Notes: a model not told the origin generated them from the letters alone. 64,000 nucleotides of DNA from Dysgonomonas mossii (GCF_004569505.1 NZ_SPPK01000003.1:248001-312000); one strand, 5' to 3'. Numbered from the stretch's first letter, positions 28,567 to 38,384 are shown. Program-made: numbers and translations.

Positions 28567-29016
28567 ATGAGTTTATCAAATATGAGACCTGCTGAAGGAT
28601 CAACTAAAACCGGAAAGAGAATCGGACGTGGTACCGGATCTGGTTTAGGTGGTACTTCCACAAGAGGTCATAAAGGAGCTAAGTCCAGATCAGGTTATTC
28701 CAGAAAGTTTGGATTCGAAGGAGGTCAGATGCCGATTCAACGTCGTTTGCCTAAATTCGGTTTCAAAAACATTAACCGTGTTGAATACAAAGCTATCAAC
28801 CTGGATGTTTTACAACGTTTAGCTGATGCTAAGAAACTTACTAAGATCGATGTTCAAACATTGATCGAAGCCGGTTTCCTATCAGGTAATCAATTAGTAA
28901 AGATACTTGGAAACGGAGCCCTTACAGCTAAAGTTGATGTAGAAGCACATGCCTTCTCTAAGTCAGCAGAAGCAGCTATTGAGGCTATAGGTGGAACAGT
29001 AACAAAACTGAAGTAA
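28567..29016 (+). CDS. rplO: 50S ribosomal protein L15
   Basis: 149 residues. The Gly/Arg-rich N-terminal half (GRGTGSGLGGTSTRGHKGAKSR) and the FEGGQMPIQRRLPKFGF segment are typical; the C-terminal domain ends in IEAIGGTVTKL. secY starts after one base. Confidence 0.97.
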   Translation: MSLSNMRPAEGSTKTGKRIGRGTGSGLGGTSTRGHKGAKSRSGYSRKFGFEGGQMPIQRRLPKFGFKNINRVEYKAINLDVLQRLADAKKLTKIDVQTLIEAGFLSGNQLVKILGNGALTAKVDVEAHAFSKSAEAAIEAIGGTVTKLK

Positions 29017-29017
29017 G

Positions 29018-30334
29018 ATGGGATTGGTAAAAACACTGGAAAATATATGGAAGATTGAGGACCTTAGAAAAAGGCTCCTCATCACCTTCTTTTTCGTAGT
29101 GATCTATCGCTTCGGAGTTCACATCATCCTTCCCGGAGTAGATCCTCAGCAGCTTGCAAACTTGCATTCGATGACTGCCGGAGGTTTGCTCGGAATATTG
29201 GATATGTTCTCGGGAGGTGCATTTGCCAATGCGTCGATCTTTGCATTAGGTATCATGCCTTATATCTCGGCATCAATCGTTATCCAATTGTTGGGTATCG
29301 CGATACCATATTTCCAAAAGTTGCAGAGAGAAGGCGAAAGCGGACGTACCAAGATGAACCAATATACACGTTATCTGACAGTGGCAATCCTTGTATTCCA
29401 AGGACCTGCATACCTGTTGGGAGCGTTAGGACCTGCAGCCCCTTCTTCATGGGATTTTCTTATTCCTTCTACAATTATTCTTGCGGGAGGTAGTATGTTT
29501 GTTCTATGGTTAGGAGAGCGTATCACAGATAAAGGTATAGGTAATGGTGTTTCTTTCATTATCCTTGTGGGTATCATATCACGTCTTCCTCATGCGCTGA
29601 TCGGTGAATTTACTTCCCGATTGAGCAACCCTGCGGGAGGATTGGTTATGTTTTTGGCAGAAATAGTATTTTTGTTACTGGTTGTTTGCGGAGCAATATT
29701 ACTGGTACAAGGTACTCGCCGTATACCGGTTCAATATGCTAAGAGAGTAGTGGGTAACAAACAATATGGCGGAGCTCGTCAGTATATTCCACTTAAGGTA
29801 AATGCAGCGAACGTAATGCCTATCATCTTTGCTCAGGCAATAATGATGGTGCCTGTTATGTTTGCAGGATTCTCTACCGATAAAACAGGTTTTCTAGGGT
29901 CTTTTACCGATCATACAAGTGTAGTATACAATGTTGTACTTGCCGTACTTATTATTGCTTTCACATGGTTCTATACTGCTGTTACCATCAATCCGGTGCA
30001 GATGGCAGATGAACTGAAGCGCAACAATGGTTTCATTCCGGGTATCAAACCGGGCAAAAAGACAGCAGACTATATCGACTCGATAATGTCCCGTATAACA
30101 TTCCCGGGATCATTATTCTTGGCATTGGTTGCTATCATGCCTGCATTTGCAAGTACTTTTGGAGTAAGCCGTGAGTTTTCTCAATTCTTTGGGGGAACAT
30201 CGTTGCTGATTCTTGTGGGAGTTGTTTTGGATACACTGCAACAAATTGAGAGCCACCTATTGATGAGACATTACGATGGCTTATTGAAATCTGGTAGAAT
30301 CAAAGGACGTTCGGGTTCGATCGCAGCTTATTAA
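29018..30334 (+). CDS. secY: protein translocase subunit SecY
   Basis: 438 residues with about ten membrane helices; the central channel of the Sec translocon. Recognisable parts are the N-terminal WKIEDLRKRLLITFFFVVIYR, the plug-region GGLLGILDMFSGGAF, the GNGVSFII segment and the loop PVQMADELKRNNGFIPGIKPG. Its stop codon is embedded in the ribosome-binding site of map. Confidence 0.98.
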   Translation: MGLVKTLENIWKIEDLRKRLLITFFFVVIYRFGVHIILPGVDPQQLANLHSMTAGGLLGILDMFSGGAFANASIFALGIMPYISASIVIQLLGIAIPYFQKLQREGESGRTKMNQYTRYLTVAILVFQGPAYLLGALGPAAPSSWDFLIPSTIILAGGSMFVLWLGERITDKGIGNGVSFIILVGIISRLPHALIGEFTSRLSNPAGGLVMFLAEIVFLLLVVCGAILLVQGTRRIPVQYAKRVVGNKQYGGARQYIPLKVNAANVMPIIFAQAIMMVPVMFAGFSTDKTGFLGSFTDHTSVVYNVVLAVLIIAFTWFYTAVTINPVQMADELKRNNGFIPGIKPGKKTADYIDSIMSRITFPGSLFLALVAIMPAFASTFGVSREFSQFFGGTSLLILVGVVLDTLQQIESHLLMRHYDGLLKSGRIKGRSGSIAAY

Positions 30335-30340
30335 GGAGGT
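30333..30340 (+). promoter_or_regulatory. strong Shine-Dalgarno site of map
   Basis: AAGGAGGT begins within the secY stop codon and ends six bases before the map ATG at 30347. This is a full anti-SD complement in a genome where most starts lack one. Confidence 0.85.
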
Positions 30341-30346
30341 TTATAA

Positions 30347-31147
30347 ATGATATTCCTGAAAACAGACGAAGAAATTGAATTGATGCGTGAAGCTAACCGC
30401 CTGGTGGGTATGACCCTGGGCGAGGTAGCTAAACATATTAAGCCGGGGGTAACTCCTGCTCAGTTAGATAAAATTGCTAAAGAATTTATATACGATCACG
30501 GAGCAATCCCTTCTTTCTTAGGATACAAGGGTGCTCCGGGAACCGTAGATTTTCCGGGTGCTATATGTGCTTCGGTAAACGATCAGGTGGTACACGGTTT
30601 CCCTACTGATTATATTCTTAAAGATGGAGATGTGATCTCTGTTGATTGCGGTACTGAGAAGAACGGATTTTGTGGCGATTCGGCCTATACATTTTGTGTA
30701 GGAGAAGTTGCGGAAGATGTGAAAGCTTTGTTGCGGACAACAAAAGAATCTCTTTATATGGGTATAGAAAAAGCGGTAGAAGGTAATCGTATAGGAGATA
30801 TCGGTGAGGCTGTGCAGACATATTGCGAGAAACGTGGCTATTCGGTCGTTCGCGAACTGGTTGGACATGGTATAGGTCGTAAGATGCACGAAGCACCCGA
30901 GGTTCCTAACTATGGTAAACGAGGTACAGGCCCTTTGTTGAAAAAAGGTATGTGCATCGCCATAGAACCGATGATTAATATGGGAAGCAAGAATGTCGTT
31001 TTCGAAAATGATGGGTGGACTATAAGAACTCGTGACCGTAAACCTTCGGCTCACTTTGAGCATACAGTCGCTATTCGTCAGGGGAAAGCAGACATATTAT
31101 CTACATTTGAATTTGTAGAAGCTGTTTTAGGAAGTAACGCAATTTAA
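30347..31147 (+). CDS. map: methionine aminopeptidase, type I
   Basis: 266 residues. Removes initiator methionine from nascent proteins. The five metal ligands of the pita-bread fold are visible in VDCGTEKNGFCGDSAY (two Asp), VGHGIGRKMHE (His), AIEPMIN (Glu) and FEHTVAI (Glu). It lies between secY and infA, the usual arrangement in Bacteroidetes and Firmicutes. Confidence 0.97.
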   Translation: MIFLKTDEEIELMREANRLVGMTLGEVAKHIKPGVTPAQLDKIAKEFIYDHGAIPSFLGYKGAPGTVDFPGAICASVNDQVVHGFPTDYILKDGDVISVDCGTEKNGFCGDSAYTFCVGEVAEDVKALLRTTKESLYMGIEKAVEGNRIGDIGEAVQTYCEKRGYSVVRELVGHGIGRKMHEAPEVPNYGKRGTGPLLKKGMCIAIEPMINMGSKNVVFENDGWTIRTRDRKPSAHFEHTVAIRQGKADILSTFEFVEAVLGSNAI

Positions 31148-31165
31148 AAAACCTTTTATTTATTT

Positions 31166-31384
31166 ATGGCTAAACAATCGGCAATAGAACAAGACGGAGT
31201 TATAGTTGAAGCACTATCAAACGCTATGTTTCGTGTAGAACTCGAAAACGGTCACGAAATCACAGCACATATCTCAGGAAAGATGCGTATGCATTACATT
31301 AAAATACTTCCAGGAGATAAGGTACGTGTAGAGATGTCTCCTTATGATTTAACAAAAGGACGGATTTCATTCAGATACAAATAA
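31166..31384 (+). CDS. infA: translation initiation factor IF-1
   Basis: 72 residues, OB fold; occupies the A site during initiation. [17 protein letters not shown] and the [33 protein letters not shown] core (read here in two parts around HISGK and SPYDL) are complete. Confidence 0.97.
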   Translation: MAKQSAIEQDGVIVEALSNAMFRVELENGHEITAHISGKMRMHYIKILPGDKVRVEMSPYDLTKGRISFRYK

Positions 31385-31398
31385 AAAAAACATAAGAT

Positions 31399-31515
31399 AT
31401 GAAAGTAAGAGCATCAATTAAGAAGCGTACTGCTGACTGCAAGATTGTCAGAAGAAAAGGTCGCTTATACGTGATAAACAAAAAAAATCCTAAGTTCAAA
31501 CAACGTCAGGGATAA
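31399..31515 (+). CDS. rpmJ: 50S ribosomal protein L36, zinc-free type
   Basis: A 38-residue gene read directly from the gap between infA and rps[18 protein letters not shown] at the start and [10 protein letters not shown] at the end. Only one of the four zinc ligands remains (Cys14; the others are Thr, Asn and Phe), so this is the C-minus form commonly seen in Bacteroidetes, not a damaged gene. Confidence 0.95.
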   Translation: MKVRASIKKRTADCKIVRRKGRLYVINKKNPKFKQRQG

Positions 31516-31548
31516 TTTATTAATTTTGCAAATTAATCTAAAAAATAT

Positions 31549-31929
31549 ATGGCAATAAGAATAGTTGGGGTCGATTTACCACAAAATAAGAGAGGCGAGA
31601 TTGCCTTGACATACATTTATGGTATCGGACGTAGCTCTGCTAACAAAATCCTTGCTGAAGCAGGTATTGATAAAGATATCAAGGTAAAAGACTGGAACGA
31701 TGATCAGGCCGGAGCTGTGCGTGAAATCATCGCTGCTCAGTTTAAAGTAGAAGGAGACTTGCGTTCGGAAGTACAGCTAAACATCAAGCGATTGATGGAT
31801 ATAGGTTGTTACAGAGGTATCCGTCATCGTATCGGTTTACCATTGAGAGGTCAAAGTACTAAGAACAATGCCCGTACACGTAAGGGTAGAAAGAAAACTG
31901 TTGCTAACAAGAAAAAAGCTACAAAATAA
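31549..31929 (+). CDS. rpsM: 30S ribosomal protein S13
   Basis: 126 residues; 30S head protein making bridges with the 50[16 protein letters not shown], the [13 protein letters not shown] helix-hairpin and the C-terminal [17 protein letters not shown] arm are conserved. Confidence 0.98.
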   Translation: MAIRIVGVDLPQNKRGEIALTYIYGIGRSSANKILAEAGIDKDIKVKDWNDDQAGAVREIIAAQFKVEGDLRSEVQLNIKRLMDIGCYRGIRHRIGLPLRGQSTKNNARTRKGRKKTVANKKKATK

Positions 31930-31939
31930 TTAATTTGAT

Positions 31940-32329
31940 ATGGCAAAAAAAACAGTCGCAGCGAAAAAGAGAAATGTTAAGGTGGATGCAATTGGCCAGG
32001 CTCATGTGCATTCTTCTTTCAACAATATCATTATATCGCTTACAAACAATGATGGGCAGGTTATCAGCTGGTCATCGGCAGGGAAGATGGGTTTCAGAAG
32101 CTCAAAAAAGAACACTCCTTACGCAGCTCAGATGGCAGCACAGGATTGTGCTAAAGTAGCATTTGACCTTGGACTAAGAAAGGTGAAAGTATACGTAAAA
32201 GGACCGGGCAACGGACGTGAGTCTGCTATCCGTACTATCCATGCAGCAGGAATCGAAGTAACAGAAATCGTTGACGTTACTCCACTTCCTCACAACGGAT
32301 GTCGTCCTCCAAAACACAGAAGAGTTTAA
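31940..32329 (+). CDS. rpsK: 30S ribosomal protein S11
   Basis: 129 residues; 30S platform protein. [40 protein letters not shown] and the C-terminal [15 protein letters not shown] are intact. An unusual 105-base gap follows before rpsD. Confidence 0.98.
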   Translation: MAKKTVAAKKRNVKVDAIGQAHVHSSFNNIIISLTNNDGQVISWSSAGKMGFRSSKKNTPYAAQMAAQDCAKVAFDLGLRKVKVYVKGPGNGRESAIRTIHAAGIEVTEIVDVTPLPHNGCRPPKHRRV

Positions 32330-32368
32330 TCAAATTTAAAAATTGGATCTTAAATTGTGATTTGATTA
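32327..32368 (+). promoter_or_regulatory. inverted repeat in the rpsK-rpsD gap
   Basis: TAATCAAAT (32327-32335, including the rpsK stop) pairs perfectly with ATTTGATTA (32360-32368) across 24 bases. It sits in the longest gap of the alpha operon, directly before rpsD, whose product is the alpha-operon repressor in E. coli. A regulatory role is conjecture. Confidence 0.4.
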
Positions 32369-32434
32369 CAAAAACCCTCTCTGTAGTCGCGGCTGCACAA
32401 TTTTAGCTTCATTTCATTATTAATTAGAAAGAAA

Positions 32435-33043
32435 ATGGCAAGATATACTGGACCAAAATCAAAAATCGCCCGTAAATTCGGAGAGCCAATATTCGGACCT
32501 GATAAAGTTCTCTCAAAAAAGAACTATCCTCCGGGACAACATGGTAACGGAAGAAAAAAGAAATCGTCCGAGTACGGTATTCAATTACGTGAAAAGCAAA
32601 AAGCAAAATATACATACGGAGTACTTGAAAGACAGTTCCGTAATATGTTTGACAGAGCTCTTGCTTCACGTGGAATCACAGGGGAAGTATTACTTCAGAT
32701 GTTAGAATCAAGATTAGATAATGTTGTATTCCGTCTAGGAATAGCTCCGACAAGAGCAGCAGCACGTCAGCTTGTTTCTCACCGTCATATTGTAGTAGAC
32801 GGATCTGTGGTAAATATTCCTTCATATTCACTAAAACCAGGCCAATTGGTAGGTGTTCGCGAAAAATCAAAATCACTTGAAGTAGTAGGCGAAGCACTAT
32901 CTGGTTTTAACCATAGCAAATACCCTTGGATCGAGTGGGATCAAGCTACGATGACAGGAAAATTCTTACATCTTCCTGAAAGAGCGGATATCCCTGAAAA
33001 CATTAAAGAACAGTTGATCGTAGAGTTGTATTCTAAAAATTAA
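32435..33043 (+). CDS. rpsD: 30S ribosomal protein S4
   Basis: 202 residues; primary 16S binder and assembly initiator. [17 protein letters not shown] at the start without zinc cysteines, the [26 protein letters not shown] core of the S4 RNA-binding domain (read in overlapping parts) and a C-terminal [12 protein letters not shown] are present. Confidence 0.98.
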   Translation: MARYTGPKSKIARKFGEPIFGPDKVLSKKNYPPGQHGNGRKKKSSEYGIQLREKQKAKYTYGVLERQFRNMFDRALASRGITGEVLLQMLESRLDNVVFRLGIAPTRAAARQLVSHRHIVVDGSVVNIPSYSLKPGQLVGVREKSKSLEVVGEALSGFNHSKYPWIEWDQATMTGKFLHLPERADIPENIKEQLIVELYSKN

Positions 33044-33051
33044 TTAAATTC

Positions 33052-34044
33052 ATGGCTATATTAGCATTTCAAAAACCGGATAAAGTATTGATGTTAGAAG
33101 CGGATGATTTCTTCGGAAAATTCGAATTTCGTCCGTTAGAACCCGGGTATGGTATTACCGTGGGTAATGCTTTACGCCGTATTCTGCTTTCATCTCTTGA
33201 AGGTTTTGCTATCACTTCTATAAAAATCGACGGTGTCGAACATGAATTTGCAACCGTACCGGGTGTTATAGAAGATGTAACGAATATAATATTGAACTTG
33301 AAACAAGTTCGATTCAAGCAAATCGTAGAAGAGATTGAAACAGAAAAGGTAAGTATTACTGTCTCAGGTACCGAAGTATTCAAAGCTGGAGATATAGGGA
33401 AGCATCTGTCAGGATTTGAAGTATTAAACCCTGATCTTGTAATTTGTCACCTAGACAAAAGTGCAAGCTTCCAAATAGAATTGAATATTAACAAAGGCCG
33501 TGGGTATGTACCTGCTGATGAAAATCGTAGTCTGTCCGACGATGTTAATGTTATAGCTATCGATTCTATTTATACTCCCATCCGTAATGTAAAATATGCG
33601 ATAGAAAACTATCGTGTAGAGCAGAAGACGGACTATGAGAAATTAGTAATAGAAATAGCAACCGACGGGTCTATTCATCCAAAAGATGCTTTGAAAGAAG
33701 CAGCTAAAATCCTTATCCATCACTTTATGTTGTTCTCTGACGAAAAGATTCTTCTTGAACAAAACGAAGTAGATGGTAACGAAGAGTTTGATGAAGAAAT
33801 CCTGCACATGCGCCAGTTGCTTAAGACTAAGTTATCTGATATGAACCTTTCGGTTCGTGCACTTAACTGTCTGAAGTCAGCAGAAGTGGAAACACTTGGC
33901 GAATTGGTTCAGTTCAATAAGAATGACCTTCTTAAATTCAGAAACTTCGGTAAAAAATCGCTTACCGAGCTTGATGAGTTATTGGATAGCCTGAGCCTTT
34001 CATTCGGTATGGATATTTCTAAATATAAATTAGATAAAGATTAA
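33052..34044 (+). CDS. rpoA: RNA polymerase alpha subunit
   Basis: 330 residues. The N-terminal dimerisation domain contains [20 protein letters not shown]; an acidic linker ([11 protein letters not shown]) leads to the C-terminal domain with [21 protein letters not shown] and [13 protein letters not shown], the helix-hairpin-helix part that touches DNA and activators. Confidence 0.98.
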   Translation: MAILAFQKPDKVLMLEADDFFGKFEFRPLEPGYGITVGNALRRILLSSLEGFAITSIKIDGVEHEFATVPGVIEDVTNIILNLKQVRFKQIVEEIETEKVSITVSGTEVFKAGDIGKHLSGFEVLNPDLVICHLDKSASFQIELNINKGRGYVPADENRSLSDDVNVIAIDSIYTPIRNVKYAIENYRVEQKTDYEKLVIEIATDGSIHPKDALKEAAKILIHHFMLFSDEKILLEQNEVDGNEEFDEEILHMRQLLKTKLSDMNLSVRALNCLKSAEVETLGELVQFNKNDLLKFRNFGKKSLTELDELLDSLSLSFGMDISKYKLDKD

Positions 34045-34052
34045 TAAGCGAC

Positions 34053-34667
34053 ATGAGACATAATAAAAAAATTAATCATTTAGGACGTAAAAGTGCACAC
34101 AGAAATGCGATGTTATCCAATATGTGTACTTCTTTGTTACTTAGTCCTAATAAGCGCATCTTTACGACTGTAGCAAAGGCGAAAGCTTTGAGAAAAGTGG
34201 TTGAGCCTATTATTACTAAGTCAAAAGAAGATACAACTCAATCGAGACGTTTGGTTTTTCAGGAACTTCAGAGCAAAGCTGCTGTGACAGAACTGTTCCA
34301 AAATATCTCGCAGAAGATAGCCGACCGTCCGGGAGGTTATACACGTATCATCAAGACAGGTAATCGTTTAGGTGACAATGCTTCAATGTGTTTTATCGAA
34401 TTAGTAGACTATAACGAAAACATGTTGAAAGAGAAGAAAGCTGCATCTAAAGGTAGAACTCGTCGTTCGAAGAAAAAAGAGGATGATGCTCCTGCTGTAG
34501 AAGCTAAAGAAACTGCAAAAAAAGCGAAAGCTGAAAAAGCAGAAAAGGTAGAAAAAGCTGAAGAAGTAGAAGCTTTGGAAGTTGCGCCAGAAACTTTGCC
34601 GGTAGTTGAAGAAACTGCTGCGCCAGAAGCTCCGGTTGCAGAAGAACCTAAAAAAGAAGAAGAGTAA
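34053..34667 (+). CDS. rplQ: 50S ribosomal protein L17 with long charged tail
   Basis: 204 residues. The first ~125 residues are a normal L17 ([37 protein letters not shown]). The rest, from about residue 130, is a low-complexity Lys/Glu/Ala/Pro tail (repeats such as [13 protein letters not shown]), much longer than in E. coli (127 residues). Extended L17 tails are known in Bacteroidetes. Last gene of the ribosomal block, followed by a strong terminator. Confidence 0.97.
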   Translation: MRHNKKINHLGRKSAHRNAMLSNMCTSLLLSPNKRIFTTVAKAKALRKVVEPIITKSKEDTTQSRRLVFQELQSKAAVTELFQNISQKIADRPGGYTRIIKTGNRLGDNASMCFIELVDYNENMLKEKKAASKGRTRRSKKKEDDAPAVEAKETAKKAKAEKAEKVEKAEEVEALEVAPETLPVVEETAAPEAPVAEEPKKEEE

Positions 34668-34690
34668 GAAATTACTCTTTTATATAAAAT

Positions 34691-34730
34691 AAAAAAAGTA
34701 TCTGGAACCCCAGATACTTTTTTTATTTTT
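34691..34730 (+). terminator. terminator of the ribosomal protein block
   Basis: A 15-bp stem (34691-34705 and 34710-34724) around the core GTATCTGG-AACC-CCAGATAC, with an A-run on the left and a T-run on the right, so it may act in both directions. The 230 bases beyond it up to pbpC show nothing but AT-rich sequence. Confidence 0.88.
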
Positions 34731-34955
34731 TAAATCGCAGTTTTTAATATGGGCATATTTTAAATTGCGATTTCTTTTTAATATAGTTTTTGTACACTGT
34801 GTTTTGTATGAAGGCTGAGAAGTCTCTAAAAAAATATATTATAAAGATGCATTTCTTTTAAAAACGTTGCATAGAAATGCTGCAAAAAATAAAATATTTT
34901 TCATTTAATTATATAACTAATTGTTGTATAGGTTTTTTGTGGTGTATTTATTTTT

Positions 34956-37349
34956 TTATTTTATTGTGAATTTTGTGGAAAGACTAGCTCCGGTATCGTC
35001 TACTACAGTCAAAGTATGCTCTCCTTTTTCAGGAATATATTCTTTTTTGTGAAAGATTTCAGTTTCTCCTATATATTGCCCATCAAGATGCCAGAACACA
35101 CGGCTCTGAGGATTTCTGTGAGCCAGTTCAAATACAAGTTGTCCGGGAGAGCCATCCAGCTGTTTAGGTAGTGAAATGAGGGCATTAGGGAAAGGATAAA
35201 TAAACTCCATGGGTTTCACATCCGAATCTTTGATGCATTCGGGAGAATAAGGAGGTAGAGAACGATAAGAAGGGTGCTGCTCTTTGTAGTACCATTCCCA
35301 CGATGGAGGTAGAATGAACCATGATGTATGTATAATACCTCTACTGCCTGCGCAGTTTTCGTAAACCTGATAACGCATATCCTCCGATAGGTGTACAAGT
35401 TTATGATATGGGCATGGCTTTGCTTCCAGCCCTTTTTTACAAATCCACATCGTATCTATTTCTGTTTCCGGGCAATTCATGCTTTTCAAGAATCCGCTTT
35501 CGTGGCATATCTCTGCTCTTACAAGATCTCGATCAGGTCTTTCGAACCAACGGCTTTGCGGTAATGAGCTGAATATGTCGAACATCACCATGCCCGCAGT
35601 ACGAGCACCTGTTAGCCCGGGACGTCCTTCTCCGTCAGAATTTCCAACCCAGACGCCAACTACATATTTGGGATTTACGCCTACAGCCCATCCGTCGCGA
35701 AATCCAAAGCTGGTTCCCGTTTTCCATGCTATTTTTTGTATAGATGGTATCGACCGCCAGTCTATTTCTTCGGGGCGGTTCAGGTTTGTCAGTGCGTCGA
35801 ATGTTTGCCAGATTGCTCCTGCCGAAAATAACGGATTCCCGATACGATCGCCTTTCTCTCCATTATTTTTATTCAGTATATAAGAGGGTTGACCCATTTC
35901 ATAATATCTGCCGTCTTCGTTATAAAAGTTTAATTGCTGCGCCATACTGAGGTACATAGAGCTTATATCCCATAGTTTCCCTTCAGCACCACCTAATATA
36001 AGAGACAGACCATAGTTGTCGGCAGAACGGTTGAGTGTAGTCATTCCCGCTTTTTTTAGCAGGTTATAGAATTTGGGTATGCTATAGTTGCGTAGAGATA
36101 CGACAAACGGGACGTTCAGAGAGCGTGCAAGGGCCTCGGAGGCATAAACGGCCCCATCGTATTGCAAGCTGAAGTTCTTGGGCGCAAACCCTCCTATATT
36201 GATCGGTATGTCGGGTAGGAGTTGATTGGGGAGTAATTCTCCCTCTTGCAACATAGCACAATAGAGAAAAGGCTTGAGTATACTGCCTGTACTGCGAGGC
36301 GCTTGTATAATGTCTACCTGATTGGCGGAGATATCCTTCTCGAAGTCAACGTTCCCGCAATAGGCGACAACCTCATTCTTTTCTACATCGAAAACTATTG
36401 CTGCTATATTTTTAATTCCATTTTGGGCAAATTCTGCATTCCAACGGTTAAGAATAGCTTCTGTCTGCTCCTGTTGGTATTTATCTATGGTCGTTGTTAT
36501 ATGTTTACCTCCATCCTCTTTGTATATGCGGGTAACCAGGTGCGGCGTTATCTGTGGCAGGGCATAAGGCTGAAAGGGTAAGGGTTCGCCCACTGCCAGT
36601 TCGTAGTCTATTTTCTCTATAATACCTCGCTGATGAAGTGTTTCCAGTAACTTGTTTCTTTTGTTCAGAAGCTTATCTCTGTTTTTACCGAAGTGCATCA
36701 GGCTCGGAGAATTGGGGAGCACGGCGAGGGTTGCTGCTTCTGCCCATGATAGTGTTGCCGCCTGATGTCCGAAGTATCGCCACGATGCAGCGTCAATTCC
36801 TACCACATTTCCTCCCATCGGAGCATGAGATGCATACAGATTGAGTATCTCGTCTTTGGAGTATGAAAATTCGAGGCGTGTAGCCAATATCATCTCTATA
36901 AACTTCTCTCCGAATGTACGATTCTCTTTCCGAGACAGACGGATGGTTTGCATGGTGATGGTACTTGCTCCGCTCCTGATTTTTCCGCTGCTGATATTCT
37001 GTTTTATAGCACGTGCTATTGCTAAAGGGTTTACTCCCCAATGTGCAAGAAAGTGTTGATCTTCGAACTCTATCAAACAGATCTTATATTTTTCAGGGAT
37101 AGAATCGCTTGTGGGAAAACGCCATTGTTGATCGTCTGCAATACGTGCTCCAAGTAGTTCTTCGTGCCTGTCGGATACAACTGTACTATATGGTACATGG
37201 AATAGCGGAGAAGGCAAACAAAATATATACCACACTAGAAGAATGAGACAAATGGGAATCCCTATTTGGTATTTCTTTTTTGCTCCTTTATACTTCTCCC
37301 ATAAGCGGAAAATAAAAGCTTTGCTCTTTTGTATATATTGTTCAATCAT
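34956..37349 (-). CDS. pbpC: penicillin-binding protein 1C
   Basis: A 797-residue bifunctional peptidoglycan synthase with one N-terminal membrane helix (about 27-46). The GT51 glycosyltransferase domain has EFEDQHF (catalytic Glu), SGASTITMQ and the following helices; the transpeptidase domain has the active-site SILKP after RSTG, SLN in ARSLNVPF and KTGTSFG. A C-terminal domain of about 90 residues (BiPBP_C type) follows. PbpC often sits next to an alpha-2-macroglobulin gene; none is adjacent here. Its first eight bases overlap the GNAT gene upstream. Confidence 0.95.
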   Translation of the reverse strand: MIEQYIQKSKAFIFRLWEKYKGAKKKYQIGIPICLILLVWYIFCLPSPLFHVPYSTVVSDRHEELLGARIADDQQWRFPTSDSIPEKYKICLIEFEDQHFLAHWGVNPLAIARAIKQNISSGKIRSGASTITMQTIRLSRKENRTFGEKFIEMILATRLEFSYSKDEILNLYASHAPMGGNVVGIDAASWRYFGHQAATLSWAEAATLAVLPNSPSLMHFGKNRDKLLNKRNKLLETLHQRGIIEKIDYELAVGEPLPFQPYALPQITPHLVTRIYKEDGGKHITTTIDKYQQEQTEAILNRWNAEFAQNGIKNIAAIVFDVEKNEVVAYCGNVDFEKDISANQVDIIQAPRSTGSILKPFLYCAMLQEGELLPNQLLPDIPINIGGFAPKNFSLQYDGAVYASEALARSLNVPFVVSLRNYSIPKFYNLLKKAGMTTLNRSADNYGLSLILGGAEGKLWDISSMYLSMAQQLNFYNEDGRYYEMGQPSYILNKNNGEKGDRIGNPLFSAGAIWQTFDALTNLNRPEEIDWRSIPSIQKIAWKTGTSFGFRDGWAVGVNPKYVVGVWVGNSDGEGRPGLTGARTAGMVMFDIFSSLPQSRWFERPDRDLVRAEICHESGFLKSMNCPETEIDTMWICKKGLEAKPCPYHKLVHLSEDMRYQVYENCAGSRGIIHTSWFILPPSWEWYYKEQHPSYRSLPPYSPECIKDSDVKPMEFIYPFPNALISLPKQLDGSPGQLVFELAHRNPQSRVFWHLDGQYIGETEIFHKKEYIPEKGEHTLTVVDDTGASLSTKFTIK

Positions 37350-37860
37350 GTATTCTTATAGCATATTTGTGTTCGATGCAATTTTCGCCTTTGCAAACTA
37401 ACCGGGTTTCGAAGTCCGGAACTTTAACCATGCCCAACGATTGCATCAACCTGACAGAAGCGATATTTCTTGAATCAGTGATCCCTATTATTTCTTTTAC
37501 ATCTTTATTTTTAAGGAAATAACGAATAAGAATGCTCAATGATTCTCTTGCGAGCCCCATACCCTGATACTCGGGCGAAATATTGCAACCGACTTCTGCT
37601 ATATTTTCGCTAATCTTGAAAGCGCAATCACCTATCACTTTTCCCTGATACACGATAGCCAAGCCTATCCATTGATCTTCTTCGTCCAAATCAGGATTAC
37701 AGCATCGGCTGACAAAATCGTGTGCTTGTTCCATGGTAAAAGGTTCCCAATATTGATATTTGGCAACTTCGGGTAACGAGCGATAATTGTATATGGCCTC
37801 AGTATCGGTTTTTAAGATTGCTCTTAGTTTTATCCTTTCCGAGTGTAGAGCAAAATTCAT
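37342..37860 (-). CDS. GNAT acetyltransferase, RimJ/RimL-like
   Basis: A 172-residue protein with SERIKLRAILKTDTEAIYNYR at the N-terminus, as in RimJ/RimL-like enzymes, and the acetyl-CoA-binding QGMGLA loop in EYQGMGLARESLSIL. Target unknown. It overlaps pbpC by eight bases downstream and the C-GCAxxG gene by four bases upstream, so the three are translated from one message; no functional link to murein synthesis can be claimed. Confidence 0.85.
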   Translation of the reverse strand: MNFALHSERIKLRAILKTDTEAIYNYRSLPEVAKYQYWEPFTMEQAHDFVSRCCNPDLDEEDQWIGLAIVYQGKVIGDCAFKISENIAEVGCNISPEYQGMGLARESLSILIRYFLKNKDVKEIIGITDSRNIASVRLMQSLGMVKVPDFETRLVCKGENCIEHKYAIRIHD

Positions 37861-38294
37861 TTCTTTCTGATTAAATGTTCTTCGATAAGTTCGGCGGATA
37901 ACTTAATGAATTTAGAACATCGTTTTTTACCATCGGCAGGTTCGGGTTCTTTCTCCAATTCGAGTAAGAGATTCTGACAGATGACTGATTTGTTTTCTTT
38001 CTTAAATTCATTCATTAGGTATTGTGCCTTATCAAATGAATATTGTTTCCCTTCCTGATCGTTGGCTTTTGCCGTTCCTGTCTCCAGCCCGGCTATCATT
38101 GTCATGGCGGATACAGCTCCGCACATTTCGCGAGTACCGGCCATTCCGCCTCCGAATGTACAGGATAGTTTCAGAGCTGTTTCAGGATCGATACCATATA
38201 TATCCGCATAAGCTGTAAAAACAGCTTGAGCGCAATTATAACCGCTGTTGAATAAAGCGATTGCTTTTTCTACTCTGTTTTGCATATCGTTCAT
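37857..38294 (-). CDS. C_GCAxxG_C_C family protein
   Basis: A 145-residue protein of the C-GCAxxG-C-C family, named after its cysteine/glycine pattern: GYNCAQAVF, then CTFGGGMAGTREMCGAVSA, and further cysteines in VICQNLL and KRCSKFI. The fixed cysteines suggest a metal or redox cofactor, and some members are linked to redox proteins, but the function is unknown. First gene of the operon with the GNAT gene and pbpC. Confidence 0.85.
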   Translation of the reverse strand: MNDMQNRVEKAIALFNSGYNCAQAVFTAYADIYGIDPETALKLSCTFGGGMAGTREMCGAVSAMTMIAGLETGTAKANDQEGKQYSFDKAQYLMNEFKKENKSVICQNLLLELEKEPEPADGKKRCSKFIKLSAELIEEHLIRKK

Positions 38295-38384
38295 TTGTTA
38301 TTAAGAGTTCGGCTATGTAAATGTACGAAAGAAAAGAAAAAGACGAAATGTTTTCTTATTTTTGTACGTTTTCAGATTTTAAAT

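Noticed and set aside
30518..31063. 181-residue minus-strand ORF antisense to map
   Set aside because: Lies wholly inside map, whose five metal ligands are intact; composition is that of a complementary-strand shadow.
31399..31515. L36 as a decayed gene because zinc ligands are missing
   Set aside because: The length is exact and the zinc-free form is common in Bacteroidetes.
38280..38384. N-terminal extension of the YbhN-like gene from an upstream ATG
   Set aside because: It overlaps the divergent gene start, is Lys-rich and unlike the family, and a likely -7 box lies downstream of it.
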